A stretch of DNA of 64,000 bases from Aestuariivivens insulae (GCF_022662195.1 NZ_JAKMCS010000009.1:1-64000), one strand, 5' to 3'; positions 38,360 to 47,446 are shown, numbered from the stretch's first letter. The notes: generated by a model not told the origin, from the sequence alone. A program made the numbers and translations.

Positions 38360-38389
38360 TTGTGAAAACTTTAAGTTGTCTTACATTTG
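38360..38389 (+). promoter_or_regulatory. Predicted promoter of the Sua5/YciO-family gene
   Basis: TTG at 38360-38362 and TACATTTG at 38382-38389 are separated by 19 bases. This is the textbook spacing for the Bacteroidota -33 and -7 (TAnnTTTG) elements. Transcription would start near 38396, about 16 bases before the ATG. Confidence 0.65.
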
Positions 38390-38411
38390 TATATGAAAGC
38401 GTTTTACTTAT

Positions 38412-39032
38412 ATGGCAGCATTTTATAGAATTTACGAAGAGAACCCAAATCCAAGGGAGATAGCTAAAGTGGTTAGCATTCTTAAATCGGGGGGCTTGAT
38501 TATTTATCCAACCGATACGGTTTACGGACTGGGCTGTGATATTACAAACTTAAGGGCCTTGGAGCGTATTGCTCGGATTAAGGGTGTGAAATTGGATAAA
38601 GCCAATTTCTCTTTTGTTTGCCACGATTTGAGTAATTTAAGCGATTATGTAAAGCAAATAAACTCTACGACATTTAAAATATTGAAGCGAGCCCTGCCAG
38701 GTCCCTATACCTTTATTCTTCCAGGAGCCAGAACATTACCAAATCCGTTTAAAAAGAAAAAGACCGTAGGTATTCGTGTGCCCAATAATGCCATAGCTTT
38801 AGATATTGTTAAACAATTGGGCAACCCTATTGTGTCGACCTCTATTCGTGATGAAGATGAAGTTTTGGAATATACCACAGACCCAGAACTTATATTGGAA
38901 AAATGGGGCAGTATTGTTGATTGTGTAATTGATGGTGGTTATGGTGACAACGAGCCTTCTACCATAATTGACCTTTCGGAGAGTGAGCCCTTGATAGTGA
39001 GGGAGGGTAAAGGAGATTTGGATATTTTATAA
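38412..39032 (+). CDS. L-threonylcarbamoyladenylate synthase (Sua5/YciO/YrdC family)
   Basis: 206 residues. Makes threonylcarbamoyl-AMP from threonine, bicarbonate and ATP for t6A tRNA modification; TsaD is encoded at 12129. The family motifs KSGGLIIYPTDTVYGLGCD, the lysine-rich KRALPGPYTFIL and the ending PSTIIDLS are visible. The branch is YciO-like, so catalytic assignment is good but not certain. A bidirectional terminator follows. Confidence 0.85.
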   Translation: MAAFYRIYEENPNPREIAKVVSILKSGGLIIYPTDTVYGLGCDITNLRALERIARIKGVKLDKANFSFVCHDLSNLSDYVKQINSTTFKILKRALPGPYTFILPGARTLPNPFKKKKTVGIRVPNNAIALDIVKQLGNPIVSTSIRDEDEVLEYTTDPELILEKWGSIVDCVIDGGYGDNEPSTIIDLSESEPLIVREGKGDLDIL

Positions 39033-39035
39033 ATT

Positions 39036-39068
39036 AAAAAAGCTCAACTTTTAAGGTTGAGCTTTTTT
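39036..39068. terminator. Bidirectional terminator between the Sua5/YciO gene and ompA-like gene
   Basis: Arms AAAAAAGCTCAAC (39036-39048) and GTTGAGCTTTTTT (39056-39068) with a short AT loop. With an A run on one side and a T run on the other it can stop transcription from both convergent genes. Confidence 0.85.
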
Positions 39069-39088
39069 AAATGTATTTGTGATCTTTA

Positions 39089-39928
39089 TTAGTTGCCTGC
39101 AGCAGCTAAGTTTTTCATTTCTTTTTCGATCATGTCATAGAACTGATCGATTTTTGGAAGGATTACAATACGTGTACGTCTGTTTTTTGATCTGTTTTCA
39201 GCAGTATCGTTATCAACTAAAGGCACATAAAAACTACGACCAGCAGCAATTAACTGACTAGATTTTACACCTAGTTCTTCTAAAACCCTAATAATAGAAG
39301 TAGAACGCTTAACACTTAAATCCCAGTTGTCCAATAATGGCTCTTTTCTGTAAGGTACATTATCTGTATGTCCTTCAACCATGCATTCGAAATCCGGTTT
39401 ACTATTTACAACTTTAGCAACTTTAGCAAGTACATTTTTTGCTTGCGAGGTTACATTGTAGCTACCGCTTTTAAATAATAATTTATCAGCGATAGAAATA
39501 AATACAACACCTTTTTCAACATTTACTTCAATGTCTGGATCATTAATACCTACTTCACGTTTTAAGCTAGTAACCAATGCCAATGTAACACTATCCTTTT
39601 TAGTGATAGCGTCTTGTAAACGGGAAATTTTTAAGTCTTTTTCTTTAATGCTTTCTAAGGTTTTTTCAACGTTACTAGCACCTTTGGCAGATAGAACTTG
39701 TAAATTATCGTTACTTTTTCTTAAATCGGCTACCTGTTCTTCTAAAGCAGTTGCTCTAGCAGTGGCAGATGCTCTATCTTCTAAACAAGCATTTAATTTT
39801 ACGGTTGCAGAATTAAGTAAATCCTGTGTTTCATTTTGTTTTTCTTGAAGTGCCATGAATTCTTTTTTAGAAACACATGAACTCAAAAAAATTACTGTTA
39901 ATAAGCTAAGTAATACAATTTTTTTCAT
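39089..39928 (-). CDS. OmpA-family lipoprotein with coiled-coil region
   Basis: 279 residues. Signal peptide with lipobox LSSC, acylated at C18. Residues about 20-110 form a long heptad-rich coiled coil (QEKQNETQDLLNSATV onward). The C-terminal third is the OmpA peptidoglycan-binding domain: FKSGSYNVTSQAKNVLAKVA, VEGHTDNVPY, DLSVKRSTSIIRVLEELG, and SKNRRTRIVI. It anchors the outer membrane to peptidoglycan. Highly conserved in Flavobacteriaceae next to the genes that follow. Confidence 0.92.
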   Translation of the reverse strand: MKKIVLLSLLTVIFLSSCVSKKEFMALQEKQNETQDLLNSATVKLNACLEDRASATARATALEEQVADLRKSNDNLQVLSAKGASNVEKTLESIKEKDLKISRLQDAITKKDSVTLALVTSLKREVGINDPDIEVNVEKGVVFISIADKLLFKSGSYNVTSQAKNVLAKVAKVVNSKPDFECMVEGHTDNVPYRKEPLLDNWDLSVKRSTSIIRVLEELGVKSSQLIAAGRSFYVPLVDNDTAENRSKNRRTRIVILPKIDQFYDMIEKEMKNLAAAGN

Positions 39929-39966
39929 AATTATCGTATCGGATTAATTTTAAAATTAAGTTTGCA

Positions 39967-39974
39967 CAAAAATA
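39967..39974 (-). promoter_or_regulatory. Candidate -7 element of the ompA-like gene
   Basis: On the minus strand TATTTTTG matches TAnnTTTG, about 39 bases upstream of the start codon. No clear -33 element was seen, so the call is tentative. Confidence 0.45.
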
Positions 39975-40024
39975 TATAAAAATCAGCCGTTTTTGGCATT
40001 TTAACATAACTTTTACGAACTATT

Positions 40025-41014
40025 TTATAGATTTTTGTAGCGTTTCTTTCTATTTACGAAATAGTCCATAACTATGGATGTTCTTTTGTAGTACTTTATT
40101 TTAGTTTTTACTGATCTTCGTTGTTTCAATAATTTGAAAATCTTTCCATAAAAAACAAAATGGGCTTTTATTATGGCAAATGTATGATTGGGTTTTAATT
40201 CCAATAAGAATTTTATTCCAGCTATACCATCTAGCACCAGTCTAGGAAAAAGTAATAAGGCAATATGCCCTTTTGCGTTTTTGGTTAGCGTAAACAGACT
40301 GTTTCTAAAATTAAGATATGTTTTTTTTGGGCTAAGGGTATTAAGGGTCGCCCCTCCAACATGGTAAACAAAAGATTCACTACAATATTTAATATTGTGA
40401 CCACCGTTTTGTGTCCGCCAACATAAATCTATTTCCTCCATATGAGCAAAAAACGATTCATCAAAACCCTCTAACGATTTAAACACAGCGCTTCTAATAA
40501 AAAAGCAGGCTCCAGAAGCCCAAAAAATGTTCGAATTATCATTGTATTGGCCTTCATCCTTTTCAATAGTATCAAAAATGCGTCCGCGACAGTAGGGGTA
40601 CCCATATTTATCAATAAAGCCACCTGCTGCTCCTGCATATTCAAAAAAATCCCTGTTATTGAAATCCAAAAGTTTAGGCTGTACAATGGCTGTGTTGGGT
40701 TCGGTATTAAAGATGTCAATAATTGGAGATAGCCAGTTTTTGGTAACTTCTACATCACTATTGAGAAGGCAAAAGACATCGGCATCAATTCGCTTTAACG
40801 CATCATTATAACCTTTGGCATAGCCACCGTTTATTTCGTTTTTAATGATCTTTACTGAAGGAAAATGAGTTGCAGTAAAGGCAACCGAATCATCTGTGGA
40901 AGCATTATCGGCCATATAAATATCGGCTTGCTTTGAATGTGTGATGACCGATGGTAAAAACTGTTCCAATAAGTTTTTCCCGTTCCAATTCAGTATAACA
41001 ACAGCTAATTTCAT
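40025..41014 (-). CDS. Glycosyltransferase family 2 protein
   Basis: 329 residues from the ATG at 41014 (MKLAVVILNWNGKNLLEQF), preferred over a longer open frame because it opens with the GT-A beta strand. Nucleotide-sugar and metal motifs visible are YMADNASTDDSV, FCLLNSDVEV (DxD-like) and AHMEEIDLCWR. Rhamnosyl/GlcNAc transferases of this type act on envelope glycans; acceptor unknown. It overlaps the upstream HsdR-N gene by 4 bases (ATGA). Confidence 0.87.
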   Translation of the reverse strand: MKLAVVILNWNGKNLLEQFLPSVITHSKQADIYMADNASTDDSVAFTATHFPSVKIIKNEINGGYAKGYNDALKRIDADVFCLLNSDVEVTKNWLSPIIDIFNTEPNTAIVQPKLLDFNNRDFFEYAGAAGGFIDKYGYPYCRGRIFDTIEKDEGQYNDNSNIFWASGACFFIRSAVFKSLEGFDESFFAHMEEIDLCWRTQNGGHNIKYCSESFVYHVGGATLNTLSPKKTYLNFRNSLFTLTKNAKGHIALLLFPRLVLDGIAGIKFLLELKPNHTFAIIKAHFVFYGKIFKLLKQRRSVKTKIKYYKRTSIVMDYFVNRKKRYKNL

Positions 41015-41481
41015 CCTTGATAATTTGGAATTTCTTTTAGGAAATGATAACGTTCTTGCTCGAAATCCATAGCACAATAATAATGATTTATTCCGTTGGT
41101 AACCATTAAATAGGTTGCATTTAAAACCAAATTATACTGAGCTATTTGATCGAATGTGTTTTGATTAATAGTAACACTGGGCGCTTTACATTCTACAATT
41201 AAATGAATGCTCCCATCGGGATTAAAAACCACCACATCGTAACGTTTCTTTAAATCGTTAATTATCAATTCTTTCTCTACATTAATTAAAGATTTAGGAT
41301 ATCCCTTTTCGTGAATTAAAAATTGAATGCAATGTTGCCGTACCCATTCTTCTGGTTGTAAAACCACAAACTTTTTGCGAATGGCATCAAATATAGAAAC
41401 TTTATTTTCGCTATTTTTGAATCGGAATGGATACTTTGGAAAGTTAAGTGCTTGCAATACTTGGATTTTATGATTTTTCAA
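41011..41481 (-). CDS. Stand-alone HsdR N-terminal (PD-(D/E)XK) domain protein
   Basis: 156 residues, only the nuclease-like N-terminal domain of type I restriction subunit R. Nuclease-fold residues are visible in KRYDVVVFNPDGSIHLIVECK (D, then E-C-K). No motor domain, no methyltransferase or specificity gene is near. It overlaps the glycosyltransferase start by 4 bases and diverges from holA. Function unknown; not a restriction system by itself. Confidence 0.85.
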   Translation of the reverse strand: MKNHKIQVLQALNFPKYPFRFKNSENKVSIFDAIRKKFVVLQPEEWVRQHCIQFLIHEKGYPKSLINVEKELIINDLKKRYDVVVFNPDGSIHLIVECKAPSVTINQNTFDQIAQYNLVLNATYLMVTNGINHYYCAMDFEQERYHFLKEIPNYQG

Positions 41482-41554
41482 AGTTACTCTACTATAACAT
41501 AAATAACAATAAGCAATACATAAATTCCTAGAGGTTACTTTTTGTAATTAGGAT

Positions 41555-42586
41555 TTGGTGTTAAAATTTGAACATTTACAAGATTTGGACGAAGTAAAAC
41601 AGCTGGTAACAGATATAAAAAATCGCAAGATAAAACCCATTTATTTTTTAATGGGCGAGGAGCCGTATTATATTGATAAGATTTCAGATTTTATTGAAGA
41701 CACTGTATTATCCGAAGAGGAGCGGGGCTTTAACCAAGTGGTACTATATGGAAGAGATATCTCTATTGAAGAGATTGTTAGTAATGCCAAGCGGTATCCT
41801 ATGATGGCAGAGTACCAGGTGGTTATTATAAAGGAAGCACAGGACTTAGCGCGCACTATTGAAAAATTGGCTTCATATGCCGAAAATCCGCAACCCACAA
41901 CCATTTTAGTTGTTAATTACAAGTATAAAAAAATTGATAAGCGTAAAGCGCTTTATAAGACTATAAAAAAGGTTGGTGTTGTTTATGAAAGTAAAAAGCT
42001 TTACGAAAATCAAGTAGCCGATTGGATTCGCAGGGTATTATCCTCTAAAGATTATACTATTACGCCTAAAGCCGCCCAAATGTTGGTTGAGTTTTTGGGA
42101 ACCGATTTGAGTAAGATTAATAATGAGTTGGAAAAGCTTCAAATTATTTTACCAAAAGGCAGTCAAATTACACCCGAGTTGATTGAAGAAAACATAGGTA
42201 TTAGTAAAGACTTTAATAATTTTGAATTACGCAAAGCCATTGGGGAATGCAATGCTGTTAAGGCATATCAAATTGTGAATTACTTTTCTGAAAACCCTAA
42301 GGATAATCCAATGGTAGTTACCGTATCCCTGCTGTTTAATTTTTTCTCCCAGTTATTGCATTTCCATGGTTTAACCGATAAGTCACCGCGTACTGTGGCA
42401 TCGGCATTAAAAATCAACCCATATTTTGTAAATGAATATATTACTGCCGCTAGAAATTATCCCATGAAAAAAGTGAGTGCTGTAGTAGCTACGCTTAGGG
42501 AGTTTGATGTTAAAAGCAAGGGCGTAGGGGCTAATGCAGTACCCCAAGGCGATTTATTAAAGGAATTACTGGCTAAAATTTTATAG
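41555..42586 (+). CDS. holA: DNA polymerase III subunit delta
   Basis: 343 residues from TTG 41555 (a GTG at 41558 is an equal candidate). HolA is part of the clamp loader. The N-terminal IKPIYFLMGEEPYYIDKI and central LVEFLGTDLSKINNELEKL segments match the family. Walker residues are not conserved, as expected for delta. A 7-bp tandem repeat follows the stop. Confidence 0.9.
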   Translation: MVLKFEHLQDLDEVKQLVTDIKNRKIKPIYFLMGEEPYYIDKISDFIEDTVLSEEERGFNQVVLYGRDISIEEIVSNAKRYPMMAEYQVVIIKEAQDLARTIEKLASYAENPQPTTILVVNYKYKKIDKRKALYKTIKKVGVVYESKKLYENQVADWIRRVLSSKDYTITPKAAQMLVEFLGTDLSKINNELEKLQIILPKGSQITPELIEENIGISKDFNNFELRKAIGECNAVKAYQIVNYFSENPKDNPMVVTVSLLFNFFSQLLHFHGLTDKSPRTVASALKINPYFVNEYITAARNYPMKKVSAVVATLREFDVKSKGVGANAVPQGDLLKELLAKIL

Positions 42587-42591
42587 TTTGG

Positions 42592-42654
42592 AGCTAGAAG
42601 CTAGAAGCTAGAAGCCAGAAGCTGGAAACTAGAGACTAGAGACTAGAGACTAAA
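42592..42654. repeat. 7-bp tandem repeat, 9 units
   Basis: Nine units of 7 bases fit (A/G)(G/A)CTAGA with small changes, starting AGCTAGA and ending GACTAAA. It begins 6 bases after the holA stop. The following 148 bases up to ung are AT-rich without a recognised feature. Confidence 0.85.
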
Positions 42655-42802
42655 ATCACACATAAACCAAAAAAGTAAGCATTAACATGGTGAAAAGTAT
42701 TTTGATAGGCAAGCAAGAAAAATAAATTTGTTTATGCTCTTTTCAAAGGTATATATTATTGCAAAATCCCATTTTTATTATGTTCTTAATTTAATTTAGA
42801 TA

Positions 42803-43471
42803 ATGAATGTAGATATACACCCCAGTTGGAAACCATATTTGGAAACGGAATTTAACAAGCCTTATTTCAATCAGTTAGCTAATTATGTAAAGCGGGAGTA
42901 TAAAAGCCATGCCTGTTTCCCTCCAGGCAATCAAATCTTTAATGCGTTTAACGCATGTAGTTTTGATGATGTAAAAGTGGTTATTATTGGTCAGGATCCA
43001 TACCATGGGATGGGGCAAGCCAATGGGCTGTGCTTTTCGGTTAACGATGGCATAGCACATCCACCATCTTTGATGAATATTTTTAAGGAAATAGAAGCCG
43101 ATATGGGAATTCCTTACCCTAAAAGTGGTAATCTGTTACGTTGGGCCAATCAAGGCGTGTTGCTGTTAAATGCAACATTAACAGTTAGGGCAAACCAAGC
43201 GGGGAGCCATCAAAATAAAGGCTGGGAAACTTTTACCGATGCTGTTATAAAATTAATAAGCGATAAAAAAGAAAGTAATATTGTGTTTTTACTATGGGGT
43301 GGTTATGCTAAGAAAAAATCCAAGCTCATAAATAATACAAATCACCATGTGCTAACATCTGGGCATCCATCGCCATTGAGTGCTAATAGAGGGTATTGGT
43401 TTGGTAACAAACATTTTAGTAAGACTAACTCCCTGTTGGAGCAAGCGGCTCTTCCTCCAATACTTTGGTAA
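42803..43471 (+). CDS. ung: Uracil-DNA glycosylase
   Basis: 222 residues. Removes uracil from DNA. The catalytic water-activating motif GQDPYHG (D65) and the DNA-intercalation loop HPSPLSANRG are intact, as is the VFLLWG strand. Full family length. Its 3' end is overlapped on the opposite strand by a small membrane-protein gene. Confidence 0.95.
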   Translation: MNVDIHPSWKPYLETEFNKPYFNQLANYVKREYKSHACFPPGNQIFNAFNACSFDDVKVVIIGQDPYHGMGQANGLCFSVNDGIAHPPSLMNIFKEIEADMGIPYPKSGNLLRWANQGVLLLNATLTVRANQAGSHQNKGWETFTDAVIKLISDKKESNIVFLLWGGYAKKKSKLINNTNHHVLTSGHPSPLSANRGYWFGNKHFSKTNSLLEQAALPPILW

Positions 43472-43604
43472 GCGTAGGTCTCATAACAACTGGTCTCTCG
43501 GCAGGAGACTTTTGCTTTTTGAGGGTTTTTGAACAGCTAAAAAATAATAGTAGAAAATTAATTGCAACTAAAGCTAGAATACAAAGCGTAATTGTTAATA
43601 GCAT
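43425..43604 (-). CDS. Small single-span membrane protein (59 aa) overlapping ung
   Basis: From the ATG at 43604 the frame gives 59 residues: a hydrophobic helix (about 3-24, ending LLLFFSCSK), a basic linker and a C-terminal ...EEEPLAPTGS. Short Flavobacteriaceae proteins with one membrane helix and a '(Q/P)LAPTGS' tail are familiar, which supports it as real. It overlaps the last 47 bases of ung antiparallel and has no known function. Confidence 0.6.
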   Translation of the reverse strand: MLLTITLCILALVAINFLLLFFSCSKTLKKQKSPAERPVVMRPTLTKVLEEEPLAPTGS

Positions 43605-43760
43605 AGACTAGGGGTTTTTAAGATTAAGACAAAATACATATATATCCGATTATATACAAGTAATTGACTGTTTATCTATAAATTTTTTACAAAAGTAATA
43701 AATAATTATTACTTAATGTTATGTAATTGAAAGAAAAATATTAAAATTATATTAAGATAA

Positions 43761-44885
43761 CTAATCGGTTATAGTAAGGGCCTTATTCTGTAGTTCTGAA
43801 GGCAAAATATCTTTATGTACCATAATAGATATTGTTTTTAACATAAAATAGGCTTCACTCATATAAATATACCCCCCGTTTGATACACGACTCGAATTAG
43901 ATCCCCATGAATTTTTCACCTTATAATATGTATTTCCTTTTTGGTCTTTAACAATTCCTGTTATGTGCATTAAATGATCGTCTGTGGTATTAAAATTTTC
44001 AAACTCTTCTTGCCTGTAACTTGCATTAATTTCTTTTTCAGGTAGAATTTCTGTTAGTATTTTAGTATTATCATCTTTATTTTGCGGAATTACAGCAATA
44101 CCATGCTTAGCAGAGAAGGTTTTCTCACTAACATCACAATCCAATTCAATGGTATATCCTTTTTTTAGAGCATTATTGGTAATGCTCACCAAGTCGTCTA
44201 GTGGTACATTCAAAAAGGTTCCATTGGAGAAATTATCAGGGATATTCAATACAAAATTAGCGTAGTAGGGTACATGTGTAAAAGAAGTTATGGTAATATA
44301 GTCGTTCGGGTTGATTTTGGTATACTCCAAAAAACTCAAAGGCGTATAGGTTTTACCTTCAAACTCAAAATTCGAGATGGTAGCTCCTAAATACGAATCT
44401 AATACATTATTCAGGTTTAGTTTCCAATCTCCTTTATAATCTTTAGGGCTTTTAAGGTATTGATCCAGTATGGTTTTCAAACTATCTGCCAATTTAGAGT
44501 GATCATGACGCTGTTTGCCATTGGGTAAGCCAGAATAGATGCTATTGGGAACTAGACCAAATTCAGAAATACTATTAATGACGTCATGAGCCAAGCCGCC
44601 TTCACTAAATTGAGCTTTACCCTGTCTCATTACATAACTCCAGGCCTTTTTTGGATAGGTGTGTCTAACATTATATATTTCTGAAATATCTATGCTTTGT
44701 CCTGTAAGTCTAATAATTTCACTTTCTAGAAAGGATGACGTTGAAAAACTCCAACAGGTTCCTGTTTTGCCCTGACTAATCACAGCTGTTGCTTCGATGT
44801 CTGTTACGGTTTCAAATTGATAGGATTGAGAAAAAGATAATAGTGAACAAAGTCCAAAAACAAGTCTTAAAAAATTATTTTTCAT
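43761..44885 (-). CDS. C1-family cysteine peptidase (bleomycin hydrolase/aminopeptidase C-like), exported
   Basis: 374 residues from the ATG at 44885, giving the signal peptide MKNNFLRLVFGLCSLLSFSQ; a longer frame runs past it. Catalytic cysteine C44 in GKTGTCWSFSTS, histidine in DDHLMHITGI and asparagine in VKNSWGSNS are in papain-like order. The domain layout follows C1B aminopeptidases but it is exported. Its upstream region faces menB. Confidence 0.9.
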   Translation of the reverse strand: MKNNFLRLVFGLCSLLSFSQSYQFETVTDIEATAVISQGKTGTCWSFSTSSFLESEIIRLTGQSIDISEIYNVRHTYPKKAWSYVMRQGKAQFSEGGLAHDVINSISEFGLVPNSIYSGLPNGKQRHDHSKLADSLKTILDQYLKSPKDYKGDWKLNLNNVLDSYLGATISNFEFEGKTYTPLSFLEYTKINPNDYITITSFTHVPYYANFVLNIPDNFSNGTFLNVPLDDLVSITNNALKKGYTIELDCDVSEKTFSAKHGIAVIPQNKDDNTKILTEILPEKEINASYRQEEFENFNTTDDHLMHITGIVKDQKGNTYYKVKNSWGSNSSRVSNGGYIYMSEAYFMLKTISIMVHKDILPSELQNKALTITD

Positions 44886-44917
44886 GGCAGAATCAAAGGT
44901 ATTTATGAAATAAAATC

Positions 44918-44925
44918 TATTTTTG
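44918..44925 (+). promoter_or_regulatory. Candidate -7 promoter element of menB (shared TATTTTTGGCT motif)
   Basis: TATTTTTG matches TAnnTTTG and is followed by GCT; the ATG is 10 bases after its last G. The same 11-base string stands 9 bases before the menC start at 48439. The transcript would have almost no leader. No -33 element was seen. Confidence 0.45.
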
Positions 44926-44934
44926 GCTAAAATA

Positions 44935-45780
44935 ATGAATATGGAGCAAGCGAATTGGGTAATAGCCAAAGAATATGAAGATATTACCTATAAAAAAAGT
45001 GGAGGTGTTGCTAGAATAGCATTTAACCGACCCAATGTACGCAATGCCTTTAGGCCTAAAACCACAAGCGAATTATATGATGCCTTTTATGATGCTAACG
45101 AAGATGTAAATATTGGTGTAGTATTACTATCTGCCGAAGGCCCATCAACTAAAGATGGTGTGTATTCATTTTGTAGTGGTGGCGATCAAAAGGCTAGGGG
45201 ACACCAGGGTTATGTGGGTGAAGATGGTTATCACCGTCTAAACATATTGGAAGTTCAGCGTTTAATTCGTTTTATGCCAAAAGCGGTCATTGCTGTTGTG
45301 CCTGGTTGGGCTGTTGGTGGCGGCCATAGTTTACATGTAGTATGCGATTTAACCCTAGCTAGTAAGGAGCACGCTATTTTTAAACAAACCGATGCAGATG
45401 TTACTAGCTTTGATGGTGGATATGGTTCGGCTTATTTGGCTAAAATGGTTGGACAAAAAAAGGCACGTGAAATTTTTTTTCTAGGGCGTAATTATTCTGC
45501 CCAAGAGGCTTTTGAAATGGGCATGGTAAATGCAGTAATTCCCCATGATGAATTAGAGAATACTGCATATCAATGGGCTCAAGAGATATTAGCTAAGTCC
45601 CCTACATCTATTAAAATGCTGAAATTTGCCATGAATTTAACAGACGATGGCATGGTAGGACAACAAGTATTTGCCGGTGAGGCAACACGTTTAGCTTACA
45701 TGACCGATGAAGCTGTTGAGGGTAGAAATGCCTTTTTGGAAAAGCGAAAGCCTAATTTTGAAAAAAAATGGATTCCCTAA
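44935..45780 (+). CDS. menB: 1,4-dihydroxy-2-naphthoyl-CoA synthase
   Basis: 281 residues from the ATG at 44935 (another at 44941); an in-frame TTG at 44923 lies within the promoter element. Crotonase-fold enzyme closing the second ring of the menaquinone precursor. MenB signatures are FNRPNVRNAFRP, SGGDQKARG, VVPGWAVGGGHSL, and FDGGYGSAYLAKMVGQKKA. menA begins 1 base after the stop. menC and menE are further on, split by other genes. Confidence 0.95.
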   Translation: MNMEQANWVIAKEYEDITYKKSGGVARIAFNRPNVRNAFRPKTTSELYDAFYDANEDVNIGVVLLSAEGPSTKDGVYSFCSGGDQKARGHQGYVGEDGYHRLNILEVQRLIRFMPKAVIAVVPGWAVGGGHSLHVVCDLTLASKEHAIFKQTDADVTSFDGGYGSAYLAKMVGQKKAREIFFLGRNYSAQEAFEMGMVNAVIPHDELENTAYQWAQEILAKSPTSIKMLKFAMNLTDDGMVGQQVFAGEATRLAYMTDEAVEGRNAFLEKRKPNFEKKWIP

Positions 45781-45781
45781 T

Positions 45782-46684
45782 ATGAGTAGATTAGTATTAT
45801 GGGTATCCACCATGCGGTTAAGAACCCTGCCGCTTTCTGTTTCTGGTATCATTTTAGCATCGGCCATGGCATCTTATAATGGTTATTTTAAGTGGAATAT
45901 TTTTATTCTAGCCATTTTAACCACGTTAAGCTTTCAAATTTTATCCAATTTGGCTAACGATTATGGCGATGGTGTAAAAGGAACAGATAATGATGAACGG
46001 GTAGGGCCACAACGCGCTATACAAAGTGGCAAGATTTCTCCAGACGAAATGTTCAATGCCATTAGAATTAACATACTAATATGTATTGGGCTTTCCTTTT
46101 TTCTCATTTTTTCATCCTTTGGGGTTAAACACTTCTTGCTAACACTCTTGTTCTTTATATTAGGAATAGCATCTATTGTTGCTGCCTTAAAATATACTAT
46201 TGGCGAGAGAGCCTATGGATACAGAGCTTTGGGCGATCTTTTTGTGTTTGTTTTTTTTGGATTGTTAAGTGTTATAGGTTGTTATGTCTTATATGCCAAA
46301 ACCTTAGATCATGTGGTGTTTTTACCGGCTTGTGCTATAGGTCTTCTAAGTGTATCCGTTTTAAATTTGAACAATATGCGGGATTTGGTATCCGATAAAC
46401 AGTCTGGTAAAATAACCATGGCTGTCAAGCTTGGCGCAAATCGAGTAAAGAAATACCATTATTTTTTAGTTGGCTCAGCAATTGTATTGTCGGCATTATT
46501 CGGAATTTTATACTACACAAGTATTTTAAATTTAATATTTGTTGTGGCTTATATTCCGTTGATAATACATCTTATTAAAGTTAAAAAAACAAACGACTTA
46601 AAATTATTGGACCCAGAACTTAAAAAGCTGGCACTCACTACATTTTTTCTAGCTGTATTAATGGCATTGGGGCATTTGTTATAA
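45782..46684 (+). CDS. menA: 1,4-dihydroxy-2-naphthoate polyprenyltransferase
   Basis: 300 residues from the ATG at 45782, one base after menB; longer frames overlap menB and are ignored. An integral membrane UbiA-type prenyltransferase that attaches the polyprenyl tail in menaquinone synthesis. First Asp-rich motif NDYGDGVKGTDND and second NNMRDLVSDKQSGK are present, with about eight or nine membrane helices. Confidence 0.93.
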   Translation: MSRLVLWVSTMRLRTLPLSVSGIILASAMASYNGYFKWNIFILAILTTLSFQILSNLANDYGDGVKGTDNDERVGPQRAIQSGKISPDEMFNAIRINILICIGLSFFLIFSSFGVKHFLLTLLFFILGIASIVAALKYTIGERAYGYRALGDLFVFVFFGLLSVIGCYVLYAKTLDHVVFLPACAIGLLSVSVLNLNNMRDLVSDKQSGKITMAVKLGANRVKKYHYFLVGSAIVLSALFGILYYTSILNLIFVVAYIPLIIHLIKVKKTNDLKLLDPELKKLALTTFFLAVLMALGHLL

Positions 46685-46767
46685 ATGCTTACATAAAATA
46701 TTCTTGGGGAAACAATTTTTAATTCTTGAGTAAAATCAGTATTTTTCTTGTATAAAACCGTATCATC

Positions 46768-47445
46768 ATGAAGATTACATATTATGGTCATGCCAGTTTA
46801 GGAATTGAAGTGAATAACGTTACTATTTTGGTAGATCCATTCATAACGGGAAACCCCAAAGCATCACATATCGATATAGACGCACTGGAGGCAGATTATA
46901 TTTTAATTACCCATGCACATCAAGATCATATTCTAGATGTTGAAGCCATTGCCAAACGTACCGATGCTGTACTTGTTTCAAACTTTGAAATCATTTCACA
47001 TTTCGAAAAATTAGGATTGGAAGGGCATCCTATGAATCATGGAGGACAATGGGATTTTGAGTTTGGTACTGTAAAATACGTAAATGCCATTCATACCTCC
47101 TCCTTTCCAGATGGTAGTTATGGTGGGCAACCAGGAGGTTTTGTGATTGAAGGGGAGCATAAGAATATTTATATCGCTGGTGATACAGCACTTACTTTTG
47201 ATATGAAGCTTATTCCCTTGCGAACCAAATTAGATTTAGCCATATTACCCATTGGTGATAATTTTACTATGGGAATAGACGATGCTATCATTGCAAGTGA
47301 TTTTGTTGATTGTGATAAAGTTTTAGGTTATCATTTTGATACCTTTGGATATATTGAAATAGACCATGAAGAGGCCAAGCGAAAGTTTTTTGATAAAGAC
47401 AAGGATTTGATGTTATTGGATATTGGAGCAAGTATAGAGTTATAG
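46768..47445 (+). CDS. UPF0173-type metallo-beta-lactamase-fold hydrolase
   Basis: 225 residues. Metal motif THAHQDHILD (HxHxDH), further ligands in the IHTSSFPDG and IAGDTAL segments, and a final GYHFDTF histidine. Substrate unknown. In Flavobacteriaceae this hydrolase usually sits between menA and menC, as here, which suggests co-transcription with the men genes rather than a proven role in the pathway. Confidence 0.88.
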   Translation: MKITYYGHASLGIEVNNVTILVDPFITGNPKASHIDIDALEADYILITHAHQDHILDVEAIAKRTDAVLVSNFEIISHFEKLGLEGHPMNHGGQWDFEFGTVKYVNAIHTSSFPDGSYGGQPGGFVIEGEHKNIYIAGDTALTFDMKLIPLRTKLDLAILPIGDNFTMGIDDAIIASDFVDCDKVLGYHFDTFGYIEIDHEEAKRKFFDKDKDLMLLDIGASIEL

Positions 47446-47446
47446 C

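Noticed and set aside
41011-41481. Type I restriction-modification system
   Set aside because: Only the N-terminal domain of HsdR exists; no helicase motor, HsdM or HsdS is nearby.
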